From the NCBI GenBank assembly GCA_037179385.1, contig CM074196.1, positions 31,706,486-31,770,485 on the forward strand: a stretch of 64,000 nt of DNA, in the 5' to 3' direction. Origin of the DNA: Holothuria scabra (taxonomy: Eukaryota > Echinodermata > Holothuroidea > Aspidochirotida > Holothuriidae). The notes under the pieces were generated by a model, which ran no database searches, had not been told where the DNA came from, and saw nothing but the letters and a program-made list of their open reading frames with translations. Numbering within the stretch: the first letter of the stretch is position 1; every line of letters begins with the position of its first letter. Below are positions 1-10,525 of the stretch, one piece after another. The translations under genes were made by a program, and so were the position numbers.

Positions 1-616
1 ATGATGGATCTATTCTTGCAATGGCCTCTTGTATCCTATAGGCCTACGGTTTAAAAAATGCAGGCATATAGCACGCCCTCATTCCGACATCCGATTATAA
101 ATGTTCACCATCTTTAGTGAAAAAGTGAACATCGGTTTTACTCATTTTTTAAAAATCTGAGATTTTGATCAGGGCGTAAGTAAACTTCCACTTCTCTGAT
201 TTCATAAGATGAATAAAAACCTCACATCTGAGATGAAAATTTGCTAGCGTCTTAACACAAATATAACAGACTTGAGTGAATATCATGTTGAGTTAGACTG
301 GCCACTAAACTCAAACGTGTCTGAAAGGTATCCTAGAAACTTGAATTGTAGGAAGGGCTAGAAAAACCTTAGAAGGCAGTGATTGTAAGCTATATTGTAC
401 GTACGAATATATAAGGGAACATTACTTTTCAACTTAGTAGTTACAACTGCTGGTTAAAAAGTGCCAATCGGTTGGTTATTAAGAAAGCACAGTGTGTCTT
501 AAAAGACCAGCTTTTGGCACTTTCTTATGAAACAATTGGTTGGACATAAAGGTCCAGTGTTAGTCTTTTAAGTTTTCCACCAACTTTTAAAGAGTGGGCT
601 AAAGTTCAATACTCAC
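1..616. other. Intron sequence downstream of the thigh exon
   Basis: No exon, repeat with a visible copy elsewhere, or RNA gene was recognised. The integrin gene is expected to continue below position 1. Confidence 0.4.
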
Positions 617-672
617 AATAAAATTCGTCCGTTCCCAAACCACTGTAGTTCAAACATGTCTTGCCTTCGAAT
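617..672 (-). CDS. Probable integrin alpha exon: start of thigh domain
   Basis: FEGKTCLNYSGLGTDEFY resembles the thigh-domain motif (F-x-(I/V)-x-x-C-(L/F)-x-Y-x-G-x-G) that follows the propeller in integrin alphas. The acceptor is cacctaatatcctcag and the donor gtgagt is strong. The exon is one base plus 18 codons plus one base (56 nt). A possible upstream exon ends at 1531 with a strong gtgagt donor, in a frame reading AHITYSNFR, and supplies the required two bases. Its start could not be fixed and it lacks a clear family motif, so it is not listed separately. The identification is moderate. Confidence 0.5.
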
Positions 673-2127
673 CTGAGGATATTAGGTGGAAGTGTATTAC
701 TAAAGTAGTGTTCAATCGTCATGTTCTTAAAGGGTAGGAATGGAGACTTCCACTTTGAAACAAAAATGGTGAAATTCACTCTAAAATGAGTATAGAGTGA
801 TCGCACGAAATGATAAATAGTTCTTCATATAAATGGAATGGAAAGGTGCCCCATTTGGGGTGAACTTTCACTCAACGTCGGGTGAAATTAACTCCTACAA
901 GGAGTGGTCACTGACTGAGTACACTATTTTGAAGTACTTTCGCTTTGTTGTTTTAGAGTGTTCATTCATACATATAGTGTACAAACATGACGTGAAGAAA
1001 AAATGATTTTCGTATAAATTTACCAAGTGACCCCCGAACTATGGATAATATATTTTAAACCGATTGTTTGGCAAAAAATCAAGTTAGTTTTACCATCTAT
1101 CATCATTTTATCATCATTTTTGGCACTTTATGCAATATCAGAAAACCATATACGCACCCGCTAACGAGTTTTCCTTCAAATTGAATGTTTCGATTTGTGA
1201 CATTTACCCTATTGGATGGAAAGGACAGAAAAATGAAAGGTCGAACCACCGGCTTTGTCCTGTCATTAAAAAAGGGAAAAGGAATTATTAGTTATATAAA
1301 CGACAACTAAAAGCACAATAGAATTTGATCAACGGCACTTTACCGAAGTTAAAGGCATATTCTGTTGGTTTTTCACAATAATTTGCCTTCTAAGAAAAGC
1401 AAAAATATTCCACAGCATGCCCTTCAAAACCTTGTCTCAATTGGCCTAACCTTTTTCTAACTCAAGATATCTCACTTCATAAAGATTGATTACTTTGTTA
1501 AAAGATACCTCTGCTTTTCAACAAACTCACCGAAAGTTACTGTATGTGATGTGGGCACATTGCCTCAGAAACCTTTTGTTTTTTATAGTCATGAATTTCA
1601 TGTTTTTCCTTGAAATTTGATACTGCGGTTGGAATGTTTGAATATCTTTTCCTGTAGATCTAGCGTTGTCCTCCACCATACGTAGAGAACAACCAACAAT
1701 GTTGCTTACCATTGGCTGAAGCGGCATCAAAACTATAATTAAATGGAATGCAATGTCAATTTAATGAGACGCGATGACATTACAAATTTCCCATGACGCA
1801 AAAAATCTCAAGAGAAATTGCATTACTTTAAAATCTGTATCTTCTGAACGCTGTATATTACTGAGAGGTAGTTTTCAGCTCCTAAAATATTCTTCTGCAT
1901 ATTTTCAAGTAATGCCTTTAACCTTTATCAAGTGCTAAGCAACTCCATTGTGCGGTTCCCGTACACAATTCACAAGTTCCTTGAGGAAATATTCTTTGAG
2001 GTAAATTCTCGCAGTTTCTCGGCCGGGCATACATGATAATAATTGTAGTCAGTGGTCAGAGCGTAATGATGCTTTGCAATTATGTCTCAGCAGGGAGTTG
2101 CAACTCCCTGGTCTCAGAAGGACTGAC

Positions 2128-2523
2128 CATACTGGAGGACACTCGTACCAACTACCGTGACTTTGTACTTTTCGCATTGCACAGTGTGCACTGTGGATAC
2201 GCGCCGTATACATATTGATCGATTAAGCCTTTCGAGTGGAATCCTCCAGTGGTGACGCTATACGGATGAACATGAAGCCTCAGATTTTTTCCTTGGCCCC
2301 AGATGCTCCCCGGTTAGGTCAGCTAGGAGGTAGGTCAACTAACAAAAATAATATTCCTCACTCCCAGCCGGCGATTTTTTGCCTCCTTACCTTTTCCTTT
2401 GTCCCTAGTTTGCCAGCCCCCACTCAGATTTGACATTCTGGTGCTGCCATTATTTATTTCACAAAGTAGCATGTACCCCAACATGGCTACCAATAAGTAT
2501 TATGATGTCATGCGGAAAAGCAT
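2128..2523. repeat. Diverged copy of the GTATAGAGGC MITE family
   Basis: Blocks such as tggaggacactcgtacc, gcacagtgtgcact and catggctaccaataagtatt correspond to blocks in the MITE at 36307-36524 in the same order. About 190 bp at 2271-2465 have no counterpart, and the right end abuts another MITE. This looks like an old copy with later insertions. Confidence 0.5.
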
Positions 2524-2782
2524 AAAGACGAATCCGGAAAGATTGTGATGGTATGATTTTAGTCGGTCATTACTGGGGTCCATCACCTTTAATCTTTAAA
2601 TTCCCTTCCTTACCTGTTCCATGGATGGATGTACACTGAAGTGTATCTTGATTTTCTCAACTTCACTGAATATGAGGATTTGAAATTCACGTAGACAATA
2701 AATAAAGACGATTAAAGGCTGATGGACCCTACTAATGGCTGCCTACAATCACTAAGAATAAGCGCTAATCGGATTCGTCTAT
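2522..2782. repeat. MITE, ATAnACGAATCCG family, copy A
   Basis: About 260 bp, nearly collinear with 47373-47635 and, inverted, with 60545-60807. The ends are inverted repeats around ACGAATCCG/CGGATTCGT, and the termini fit a TA target. Shared internal blocks include cctgttccatgg and tgatggacccc. There is no ORF. This is a non-autonomous, probably Tc1/mariner-like or related element. Confidence 0.8.
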
Positions 2783-4269
2783 GGATCTACTAACTACAGT
2801 TGGACAAATGTTCATGACTGAATAAGATTTTGTATACTCATATATTGCTATCAAAATATTTCTAATAAAAAATGTGTGGATGGGATATCTTCGAACCTCC
2901 GATGGGTGTTTTTAATGGAGTTTTACGACTGGAAAACTTCCACTCTGTACACCTGATCTGCTGTGGTCTTCATCAAGACGTATTACACATGTTCCTGCTT
3001 GGAAAAGGTATAAGCAAAACTTCGAGTTCGAGCCTCCCTTTGATATTTTTGCAGAGGGATTTTCTAGTAACAATGGCGTATTCATGTATTTTTTGAGATA
3101 AGGTGATATGGAGTAACTGGTGGCCTGTTAGAGTCAAGAACAAGACTAGTTCTGTTTTTGGAAAGGACAAAAAACTGTCTGACTCGCTGATGTAAGATTT
3201 CTTCTATCCCATCTAAAGCATAATATCTCACCAATACGTTTGGAAGGGGAACTCCCAACCCAATAAGTTTGGCTCTATCGCCAACACGGGTCTAGAAGTA
3301 TCATTTGTAATGTTACGTAAGGAACTGTAAAATTTAACAGTTGCCTAACCTGTTGGTTCTTGACCCTGAAGCTACAATAATCTTAACTTTACGTCTAAGG
3401 TGAATGTCATTTTCTCACGTACTTGCGCTATAATTCTATGATCTGTTTCTACATAACAGATGAAAAAAATGCATGCTTAACTTTTGAAGTGTGGTTACCT
3501 AATCAAGATGTATATCACACAGGACACCATGTGTTGAGCTGCAATTACTCAACGAAAAAAATATTCTTGTTTGTTCGTGCTATTGTTGTTATTGTACCAT
3601 GTCTTATTGATATAGACTCTACGTCTTCGAAAATATAGAACTTCCTTATTAGATTAAAAATAACTGGACAAGTCAAACAATACACTGCTTAAGGTTCTCT
3701 GAAGTAATCGACATTTTAGAGAACCAAGGTTTCCTTGTTACTAAGAAAACAAGTATCATGTAAGTTGTGATGAAGCAAGTTGGGTAGTTACTGGTCTGTT
3801 GACATGAAAATGACAAAATGGGTCCTTTGATTTAAAAGGCATTTTAAACAAAAACAGACCGCTTTCTCATCACAAACCATCAGAAATTTACCATTTTCCA
3901 AGTGTATGTCAAATTTTAACTTTGTCATCAATAAACATGAACTCAAATATGCAAATTTTGTGAGAGAGACGTGTCATATAAGTGTTAGTCTTGGTGCAAT
4001 CTTTATTTCAGGGGAAGTTGTAACAATAGGTTACTCCTGAGGGTTTTGTTTTGGAAATTCAAGTTGAGTTCTTTAAAACCGTCATTATCATTTGCAAAAT
4101 CGTAAACTATATCTGATGAGTAATAATTAAAATATTATTCCAATATAGAGCTAATTATGTTTGCACAAGGGAGAAGTTTTCTCTGAAACATTCAAATTTT
4201 GAATCAGTATGTCTCGAGAAAGAGAAAGATGCTGACACATTTCCGACTGATTTTTACTTGGGTTTTCTT

Positions 4270-4840
4270 GAGAGCGTATACTCCTTTTAAGAAGGGTCTG
4301 AGGTCAAACGAAGATTTGATATGTGTGTGTGAGGGGTACTTATTCTAAGCATTCTGGTGAAATTTGCATCAAACTTTGATAAGTGGTATTAAAGATTTGA
4401 GCAAGTGAAGCTATCACATTTTAAACAAAAAGTGAACTTGAAGCAAGCACATATGGCATCATATTCTCACATTAATGAACAGTCTTTTGTTTTTCTTTAA
4501 AACTTAATCCCAGTTTTCTCCTCAACAATCTCATTCTATCAAAATTTGACTGCAAAGGAAACATGGGAACATCAAAACGTTCACATTCCTCATGAGAATG
4601 TGCCATTCCTATTCACTTCAAGGTTAACACAATAGTCCAAACAACATAAAGAAACAAAGCATTCCTAGTCAATGAGAGGAATTAAGTGATATAACCTCTG
4701 CTGTCCTTAACTCAGTTTTGGACACAAATCTTGTAACTTCATTTGCTGATAACTTAAGAAGTGCAAGTCCGATTTGAATAAAAATTTCAGCAGCCTGTGT
4801 AATTTAGTTTCTCTTTCACATATGAATATGAATTGTTTGG
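4270..4840. repeat. Dispersed repeat, 0.6-0.7 kb family, inverted copy
   Basis: Contains blocks such as gaagcaagcacatatg and agtcttttgtttttcttt, shared with 6779-7470, 17900-18330 and 37753-38350. The family has TAAAGGG-like ends in the better copies. No coding capacity is visible. Confidence 0.6.
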
Positions 4841-5330
4841 CTTAAACTTCCCCTTTAACTGCCAGGTAAAGCCAGGGCTTTTTACTAACATGTCATACTA
4901 CTTTTAAGGAAAATATGTAAATATTCGATAAGCTTTTTACAGTGGTAGTTACGCGGGCGTATTGCAAGCCTGTGGGTGAAGGATGCATTATCCCAGCCCA
5001 GTGGCGGCGAAGGAGATTGGAGACTCATCCTCCACTGTAAAGGATGAAGAAGTGGAGGTTAAAGGTATGTTCGTCCCCGCCCCCACTTTTATTTTAAAAT
5101 AACTGCTTCAAGAAGTGCCGTTCCCGATCTTCTAGAAGTTAGTAAGGTCAAAACATTTTATGCTCTATAACATAGAGAATAGACACAGGAAATTGATTCT
5201 GTATAGTGTCATGACAAATGGACCCTGTGGACAAAAATGCTCACGAGTACGGTATCTTACACAAGAATAAAATTTGCCGCTTCTTTCATTTGCTAGAGTG
5301 ATCCATGGGGCTGATAATATGACACACGCG

Positions 5331-5600
5331 TCACGCGGATTTTATGGCGGGGTTAAGCTAACTCTCTATTATGTGAGGGTCAGTAAAACGTGACATACTA
5401 TGGAAATCTGGAGTTCGACTCATACTCGGGTCATACCGGAGAGCTACAAATGGAACCTCCTCCCAGTTATGCTGAGGTTTGACCTCAGCATAACCACTGG
5501 AGGAAGGAAAACAAGCCAGTATGAACCACGAATTGAAAGAAAGCCGTGGCCGGCTCGACTTGAAACAGCCAGTTAGAAACTGAGCTGTAAAAGTCCATCT
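5331..5600 (+). repeat. tRNA-derived SINE, degraded copy
   Basis: A B-box-like GGAGTTCGACTC is followed by tcgggtcataccgga, and the tail contains tatgctgagg and cgtggccggctcgactt. The same order occurs inverted at 27015-27213, where the tRNA-like head is better preserved. The A box is poorly kept here. Confidence 0.6.
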
Positions 5601-5731
5601 GACTAATTAACCAACTAACCACGGAGGTGATGTTGGCATCCATGCCTGCAACGAGTGCCAGTTACTTCAGAAATTATGGAGTAACATAGGTGATTGCTTT
5701 GTTACTCTCATCACGAGGAAAAATTTCTTAC

Positions 5732-5777
5732 CTGATCAAGACGACACTATCCGACTCGTATGATCCCACCAGTAAAT
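5732..5777 (-). CDS. Integrin alpha micro-exon: end of blade 7
   Basis: The 46-nt exon encodes LLVGSYESDSVVLI, with split codons at both ends. DLLVG(A/S)YxSDxxVLxR is the last propeller strand of integrin alphas, just before the RPV... segment that leads into the thigh domain. Acceptor ctattttag and donor gtaagaaat are both good. It is only 280 nt from the preceding exon. It ends with AG of a codon, so the next exon must start with one base. I could not find that exon with confidence. Confidence 0.9.
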
Positions 5778-6057
5778 CTAAAATAGAAAGATATAAATTT
5801 ACCGTTACGCTATCCTTTTGGTCACATGGGCCTACAAGCTTGAAGCACTACTGAGACAATGTAAGGATAGGTGAGATGGGGGCAGTGTGAAAAAATTCCT
5901 CTCCATGCTACGGTTTTGCATTGTTTGTACTGACCCCTCCTTTCCCCCAGCACCGACATGCCGACCCCCACCCATCACCACAACACCTCCCGCCTTCCGC
6001 ACCGACATGCCGATACAAAAATTCTTCAGGTTTTTTAGAACTAAATATTAGTCTTAC

Positions 6058-6154
6058 CAGGGTAGAGATTTTTATCCGCGTCGCGTTGTCCTGCCATGGA
6101 AAATCCGAACCTTTCCATCGGAACATTGCCACGGAAGTCACTTGGGCGAACAAC
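6058..6154 (-). CDS. Integrin alpha exon: blade 7 first strand and Ca loop
   Basis: The exon encodes VVRPSDFRGNVP then ERFGFSMAGQRDADKNLYP. The FGFSMAG strand followed by DADKNxYPD fits blade 7, where integrins usually have D(I/V)DxNxYPDL. The exon is 32 codons plus G (97 nt), with acceptor atttcacag and donor gtaagac. The trailing G plus AT gives the final Asp of the loop. Confidence 0.94.
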
Positions 6155-6243
6155 CTGTGAAATAAAATTATCGAACTTTTATAATATGTGAGGAAATTAA
6201 GCATGCCGGTGAATTTGCAATAATCATTGGCAGATACTGCACC

Positions 6244-6508
6244 TAAAAGGGAGGGGGAGCAGACTTCCAAAACTTAGTTTGAAACAGCAGTTGAATCTCA
6301 CAATTTTCCTCCTATTTCTCTTCAAAGTATCTTTTACAATATTTTGGGACCTCAAGTTTTGCATGTTCAAGGCAAACAAAGCAGTTACTGCTAGTAATTT
6401 TACATTTGAGGGAAAAAATATTGTTACATGATTCTCAAGAGACAATCAGGAAACAGGACAGTCTACTATATTACTTCAAGTTAAGGAGACTGCTCTTGCC
6501 TTTTAAAC
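6244..6508. repeat. MITE, AAAGGGCAGGAGCAGTC family, copy 1
   Basis: About 265 bp with inverted ends (aaagggagggggagcag / ctgctcttgccttttaa). Copies occur at 40803-41060 (inverted), 41113-41370 and 45713-45977. There is no ORF. Confidence 0.75.
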
Positions 6509-6778
6509 CAGTGGCGTAACTTGGGGTACATGAGGCTGAACCCCTCCCACGACAAGCCGAGTCCCAGGTTTTTATCCCAGTGGAAAATTTCTGAATGTAT
6601 ACAAGGAAGACAATCAGAAATGGTGTCATTCGTAAATATTCGTGACCCCACCCCTCGCCCATACTCCTTCCTCTTGCTCGACAATTCCTCATTCCTAGCA
6701 ACACTCTGTTCAAATACATTTTATTTATACGGACATATTTTGGCTTGAATACCGCAAAATTGAAACAGTGATGTATTT

Positions 6779-7470
6779 AAAGGGGAGGTTTAATTACGCC
6801 AAAATTAAAGTTTCATATGTGAAAGACGACCAAAATCTACACAGTGTGGTGCAAGTTTCATTCAAATCGGACATGCATTTCTTGAGATATCAGTAAATGA
6901 AGTAAGTAGATTTGTGTTCAAAAGTAAGTTTGAGGGCAGCAGAGCTTATATCACTTCCTCACATTGAGAAGGAATGCTTTGTTTACCTTTGTTTTATCAG
7001 ACTGTTGTGTTGACCTTGAAATTTATAGGAGTATGACCTCCCTGTGGGGGATGAAAAGTTTGTAAAATTCTCATGCTACTTATGCAACCACATATTAAAA
7101 ATATGTCATTATTGAGGAGAAAATCCAGAATAAAGTTAAAAGAAAAACAAAAGACTGCCCATTAATGTGGGAATGTGATGTCATATGCGCTTGCTTCAAG
7201 TTCACTTTTTGTTGAAAATGTGAAAACTTTATCTGTTCATATCTTGAGAACCACACATCGGATTTCAATGCAAATTTCACCAAAATGCTTAGAATAAGCA
7301 CCTCTTTTACATACCAAATCCTGTTGTAACCTTAAACCCTTCTTTAAACAGAAAATGCAACAATATTTTGGTTTAAATACCGCTAAATCCCGGTTAATTG
7401 AAACAGTGATATATTTAATATCGGAATGTTCTTTCATGCATAAGGGGTTTATCACCTGGAACTGTTCACT
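6779..7470. repeat. Dispersed repeat, 0.6-0.7 kb family
   Basis: Starts aaaggggaggtttaatta and contains atgtgaaagacgacc, cattaatgtgggaatg and aaatttcaccaaaatgc. It matches 37753-38350 closely in the same orientation and 4270-4840 inverted. No ORF of note, so probably non-autonomous. Confidence 0.7.
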
Positions 7471-7634
7471 TTGACCAGGATGTTCTTCTTACTTTTAACC
7501 ACGATGTGTACTGCCAAGATTTAAGCGGGATGCCTTTAAAATTTGTACTTGAAACTCATTATGCCATATACTATTTCGCCATGTTCACCATGTCTTTAAT
7601 ACCATATACTTTATGCTTACATTAGACATATAGA

Positions 7635-9759
7635 CAGTGGCGTAGCTACTGGGGGGCAGGGGGGCAAGTTGCCCCCCCCCCCGGAAAATAATTTGGGGAA
7701 ATTTGATGATTTTTCTTATTCTAACGAAAATTTCTCAAAATATTTGTAAGAATAAAAAATTCTGAAACATTTCTCATACATAATTCATATTTTCATGCAA
7801 TAAATTAACCCAGATTTGAGATTTCGTCATTGTCCCATGAACCAAACCTACTCGCGTTTCACAGAAATGTCCTCGCCGCGTAGCAGATTGAATGTTCTCT
7901 TGTATACGCACGGTTTTTCTGATCAGTGCACATGAAGCTGTTATTCAGGAATTTAACAACAGCTGATGTAGTACAAATAACACTGAAAGGCTGTAAATCC
8001 GCACTTATCCCCTTGCACACAGTCTCTGCGTTGTACACTTTGGGAATTCAGTAAAAGGATGTGGAAACTGACAAGTCACTAACGTAGACCCCCCCCCCCC
8101 CCCCGAGTCTATTATATTGTCCCGCAAGCTACCAGTAGCTATACCGATTTTACTCTGTGTACATAACGATGGATGGGGCTGAAACAATCCATAGCCAACG
8201 ATTAACTTGAAGTTAGTCTAGAAATTAGAATGAACGGGATCCATTGGCATACTTAGATTTTGTTACTTAGCCTAATCCTTGGAGGCTTACAGGCTAGTTC
8301 GGGAAAAAAGCTTTCAGCTCACTTTGGGTGTAACAATAAACGGGTCTATGAGTACCTTGTAGCCTTCTTCACTTAACAGACTGCTGTTCTAACAGGATAT
8401 CCTGTGTGATCGAGCCGCTGTTAGGCTTCCTTTTAGTGGCGTACGAAGGGTAGGGGGACCATTGGGCCATGCTTCCTCACAGATTCCATTTTTTCTTTGT
8501 TCTTAAAAATAAGTAGTTATATATAACACAGATTTTACTTCAAAAGATAGCATGTGTGGCACCAGGTTGCATATAAGGACACCTAATTTTTCAAAAATTT
8601 TCAAAAAAGAAGGATTGTCTCGGCAAGTACGTCCCTCAGTGATGCCAATATTTCAATTCCTAGAAATAGGCAAATTCTGTCAAGTTCCATTTTAACTTTA
8701 AAAGGTAGACTCTGTTTCCCACTGGTGGCATCGATAAAAATAAAGATTACATGTTTGGATTCTCTTTACAAGCATGAATACGCTATTTTTGACCATCTGA
8801 GGGGTCTGATTTTTTCGAAATTTTTTTTTTCACGCTCCGCGCCAACCAATGGTGGCGTTTCGCTCAGTCTTTTGGGCAAAATTACATTTTTAGGTCAGAT
8901 TATCCCTTAACTCTCTGATCACTTTTCAGTTTGCGAACATATTTTGAAGGAAGGATTTTATTTGCAAACGACAAAAGAAGGTAGTGACTGAGTAGATTCT
9001 TCGTATAAGTCTGGAAAATGCTATTTTCGGCCATCTGAGGGGTCTGATTTTTCGAAATTTTCTCTACGCTCCGCGCCAACCAGTGGTGGCGCTCCGCTTC
9101 GATAATCTTCATGACAAAATAACTTTTTGTGGCCAAGAAATACCACAAAGCCTATACCGATCAATGCTCTTTTATTTTGACTCCTAAAAGTGTGCAAATT
9201 TAATGACAAGTTTTACTTCGTAAGGTAGAATAAATGGCATAAGATTGCATGTAAAGACACAAAAGTTTCAGTTTTATCCTCATGAACCACCACGATTCAA
9301 CTTTTTACACTGTTCCTGTCAAAGTCGAAAATATTGCACCGTTTTGCATCTAGGCTCCTTGAAAAAGTCAAAAAATTTCTGGATACCCCTCCTCTTAGAC
9401 CATACTGCATGCCCCCTCCTTTCAGAGAAATCCTGGGTACGCCACTGCGTTAGTACATACAAATAAACCAGTATTGTTGACCAAAATAATATACTAAAAG
9501 CTGTAATTTCCAATTGCTCTATGTTAAAATTTAAGATTAAAAATGCAGGTAATACAGGAATACAGGGACCCCAGAGACGGGGGGGGGGCTAGGGGGGATT
9601 TTTCCCCCGCACTTACATAATGACATTTTAATATTGTTATACTTGTAAATTTGCATTTTGTTTATGAAATTCATATACATTGACCGGGAAAAATTGGGGG
9701 GAAATTTCACACCTTTGCCCCCCCCCCCTCCCCTGGAAAAAATCCTAGCTACGCCACTG
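7635..9759. mobile_element. hAT-type element, 2.1 kb, non-coding
   Basis: The inverted ends are CAGTGGCGTAGCTA and TAGCTACGCCACTG. They are flanked by catataga (7627-7634) and catacaga (9760-9767), an 8-bp target duplication with one mismatch. An 8-bp duplication and CAGTGGCG ends are features of the hAT superfamily. G-rich subterminal runs follow both ends. No transposase ORF remains. A second CAGTGGCG-type element appears nested at 8435-9446. The 48692-50072 element is a relative with the same terminal 50 bp. Confidence 0.82.
8435..9446. mobile_element. Possible nested inverted-repeat element
   Basis: AGTGGCGTAC at the left and GTACGCCACT at the right are inverted copies about 1 kb apart, inside the larger hAT-type element. 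I see no target duplication. Two internal segments near 8797-8868 and 9031-9100 (ctgaggggtctgatttt and ctccgcgccaacca) are direct repeats. Confidence 0.5.
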
Positions 9760-9956
9760 CATACAGAAGCGCTACAGATTTGTGTTACCTAAGTTCAAAT
9801 CTACCTTGCAACCATGCCAATTATATTGAAACAAGACCCACATGCCACCCCACCTTCTGTTTGCAATAGTGTCATCCTAAGAAGACTTTTCTCTCTCTCT
9901 CTCATTTTTATCGGAGGCCAGCCCACTGGTCCACCCGTTAAAAATGAGAAACTTTT

Positions 9957-10320
9957 TCCAGAGTCCTCCCGACCCTCTGGCAAAGGGCCGTTCAGCGAAA
10001 CCAAACTTGAAACTGCTTCCCGAAGAAACTATACGTCCACTTAAGGACAACACTTTAACTTCTTTTTGAAATGTACATAGAAATGGGCACGTTGTAACAA
10101 ATAGACAACTCAAACCCGCTGGACATGAACACAAACGCTAACCATCAACGTTTGTGACCAACCTTTTGGGGCCATGTTGTGTGTGTGGATGGTTGATGGA
10201 CAACACTTAAAAATAATTTTTCCAAAGTACTCCCGACCCTCTGGCAAAGGGCCGTTCGGCGAAACCAAACTTGGACTGCTTCCTGAAGAAGCTATACGTC
10301 CACTGAAAGACAACACTTGA
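9957..10320. repeat. Direct repeat pair of about 95 bp, spaced 265 bp
   Basis: ccgaccctctggcaaagggc and the following block through tatacgtccact occur at about 9966-10041 and again at about 10230-10302, with a few differences. The pair lies about 115 bp from the donor of the blade 6 exon. Confidence 0.75.
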
Positions 10321-10433
10321 CCAGGCCATTTACATTACTGGTCTGTCATGCATGGCTCCATTCTTGACTGGATGAAAAGAACACTTAAAAATCCTTTTTT
10401 TATCAAGTTAAGTGTCACATAAAACGAACAAAC

Positions 10434-10525
10434 CTGTACAGGCTTATTTTTAAGCCTTTCCATCTTCCTTCCATTGTATATATAAACAGCGCCGCTTCCG
10501 TCGTAGGGAGCACTCACGGCTAAAT
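10434..10525 (-). CDS. Integrin alpha exon: blade 6 core and outer strand
   Basis: DLAVSAPYDGSGAVYIYNG followed by RKMERLKNKPVQ. The (I/L)AVxAPY...GxVYIYNG block is typical of integrin alpha blade 6. The exon is AT plus 30 codons (92 nt). The acceptor is gcttttgtatag. The donor, gtttgt, departs from the usual gtaagt but is still GT. It ends in phase 0 and joins the next exon in frame. Confidence 0.95.

Larger units (their letters stand above)
673..5731. other. Intron(s) between blade 7 and thigh exons
   Basis: Holds a diverged MITE copy around 2128-2523 (related to the one at 36307), a second MITE at 2522-2782, a copy of a 0.6-0.7 kb dispersed repeat near 4270-4840 and a SINE at about 5331-5600. 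At least one integrin exon should lie here because the phase at 5732 is open. Two spans, 673-2070 and 2783-4260, hold nothing else I recognise. Confidence 0.5.
6155..10433. other. Intron content between blade 6 and blade 7 exons
   Basis: Almost wholly repeats: MITE at 6244-6508, dispersed repeat at 6779-7470, a hAT-type element at 7635-9759 with another element nested in it, and a pair of direct repeats at 9957-10320. Nothing in the remaining short gaps is recognisable as coding. Confidence 0.6.

Noticed and set aside
1527..1730. Possible extra integrin exon with donor at 1531
   Set aside because: It supplies a matching phase for the 617-672 exon, but its start cannot be fixed and no domain motif is present. 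Kept only as a note.
3085..3140. Possible RPPV-type exon after blade 7 (acceptor ctctaacag)
   Set aside because: The phase is right and the first residues look tempting, but the frame stops after 14 codons with no usable donor, and there is no further thigh-domain motif.
3745..3806. Possible RPVTTQLASSQ exon (acceptor atgtcaacag)
   Set aside because: Same problem: an early stop and only a donor-like gtaact two codons in.
5921..6160. Plus-strand ORF across the blade 7 exon
   Set aside because: It is the antisense of an integrin exon, and no family or splice evidence supports it.
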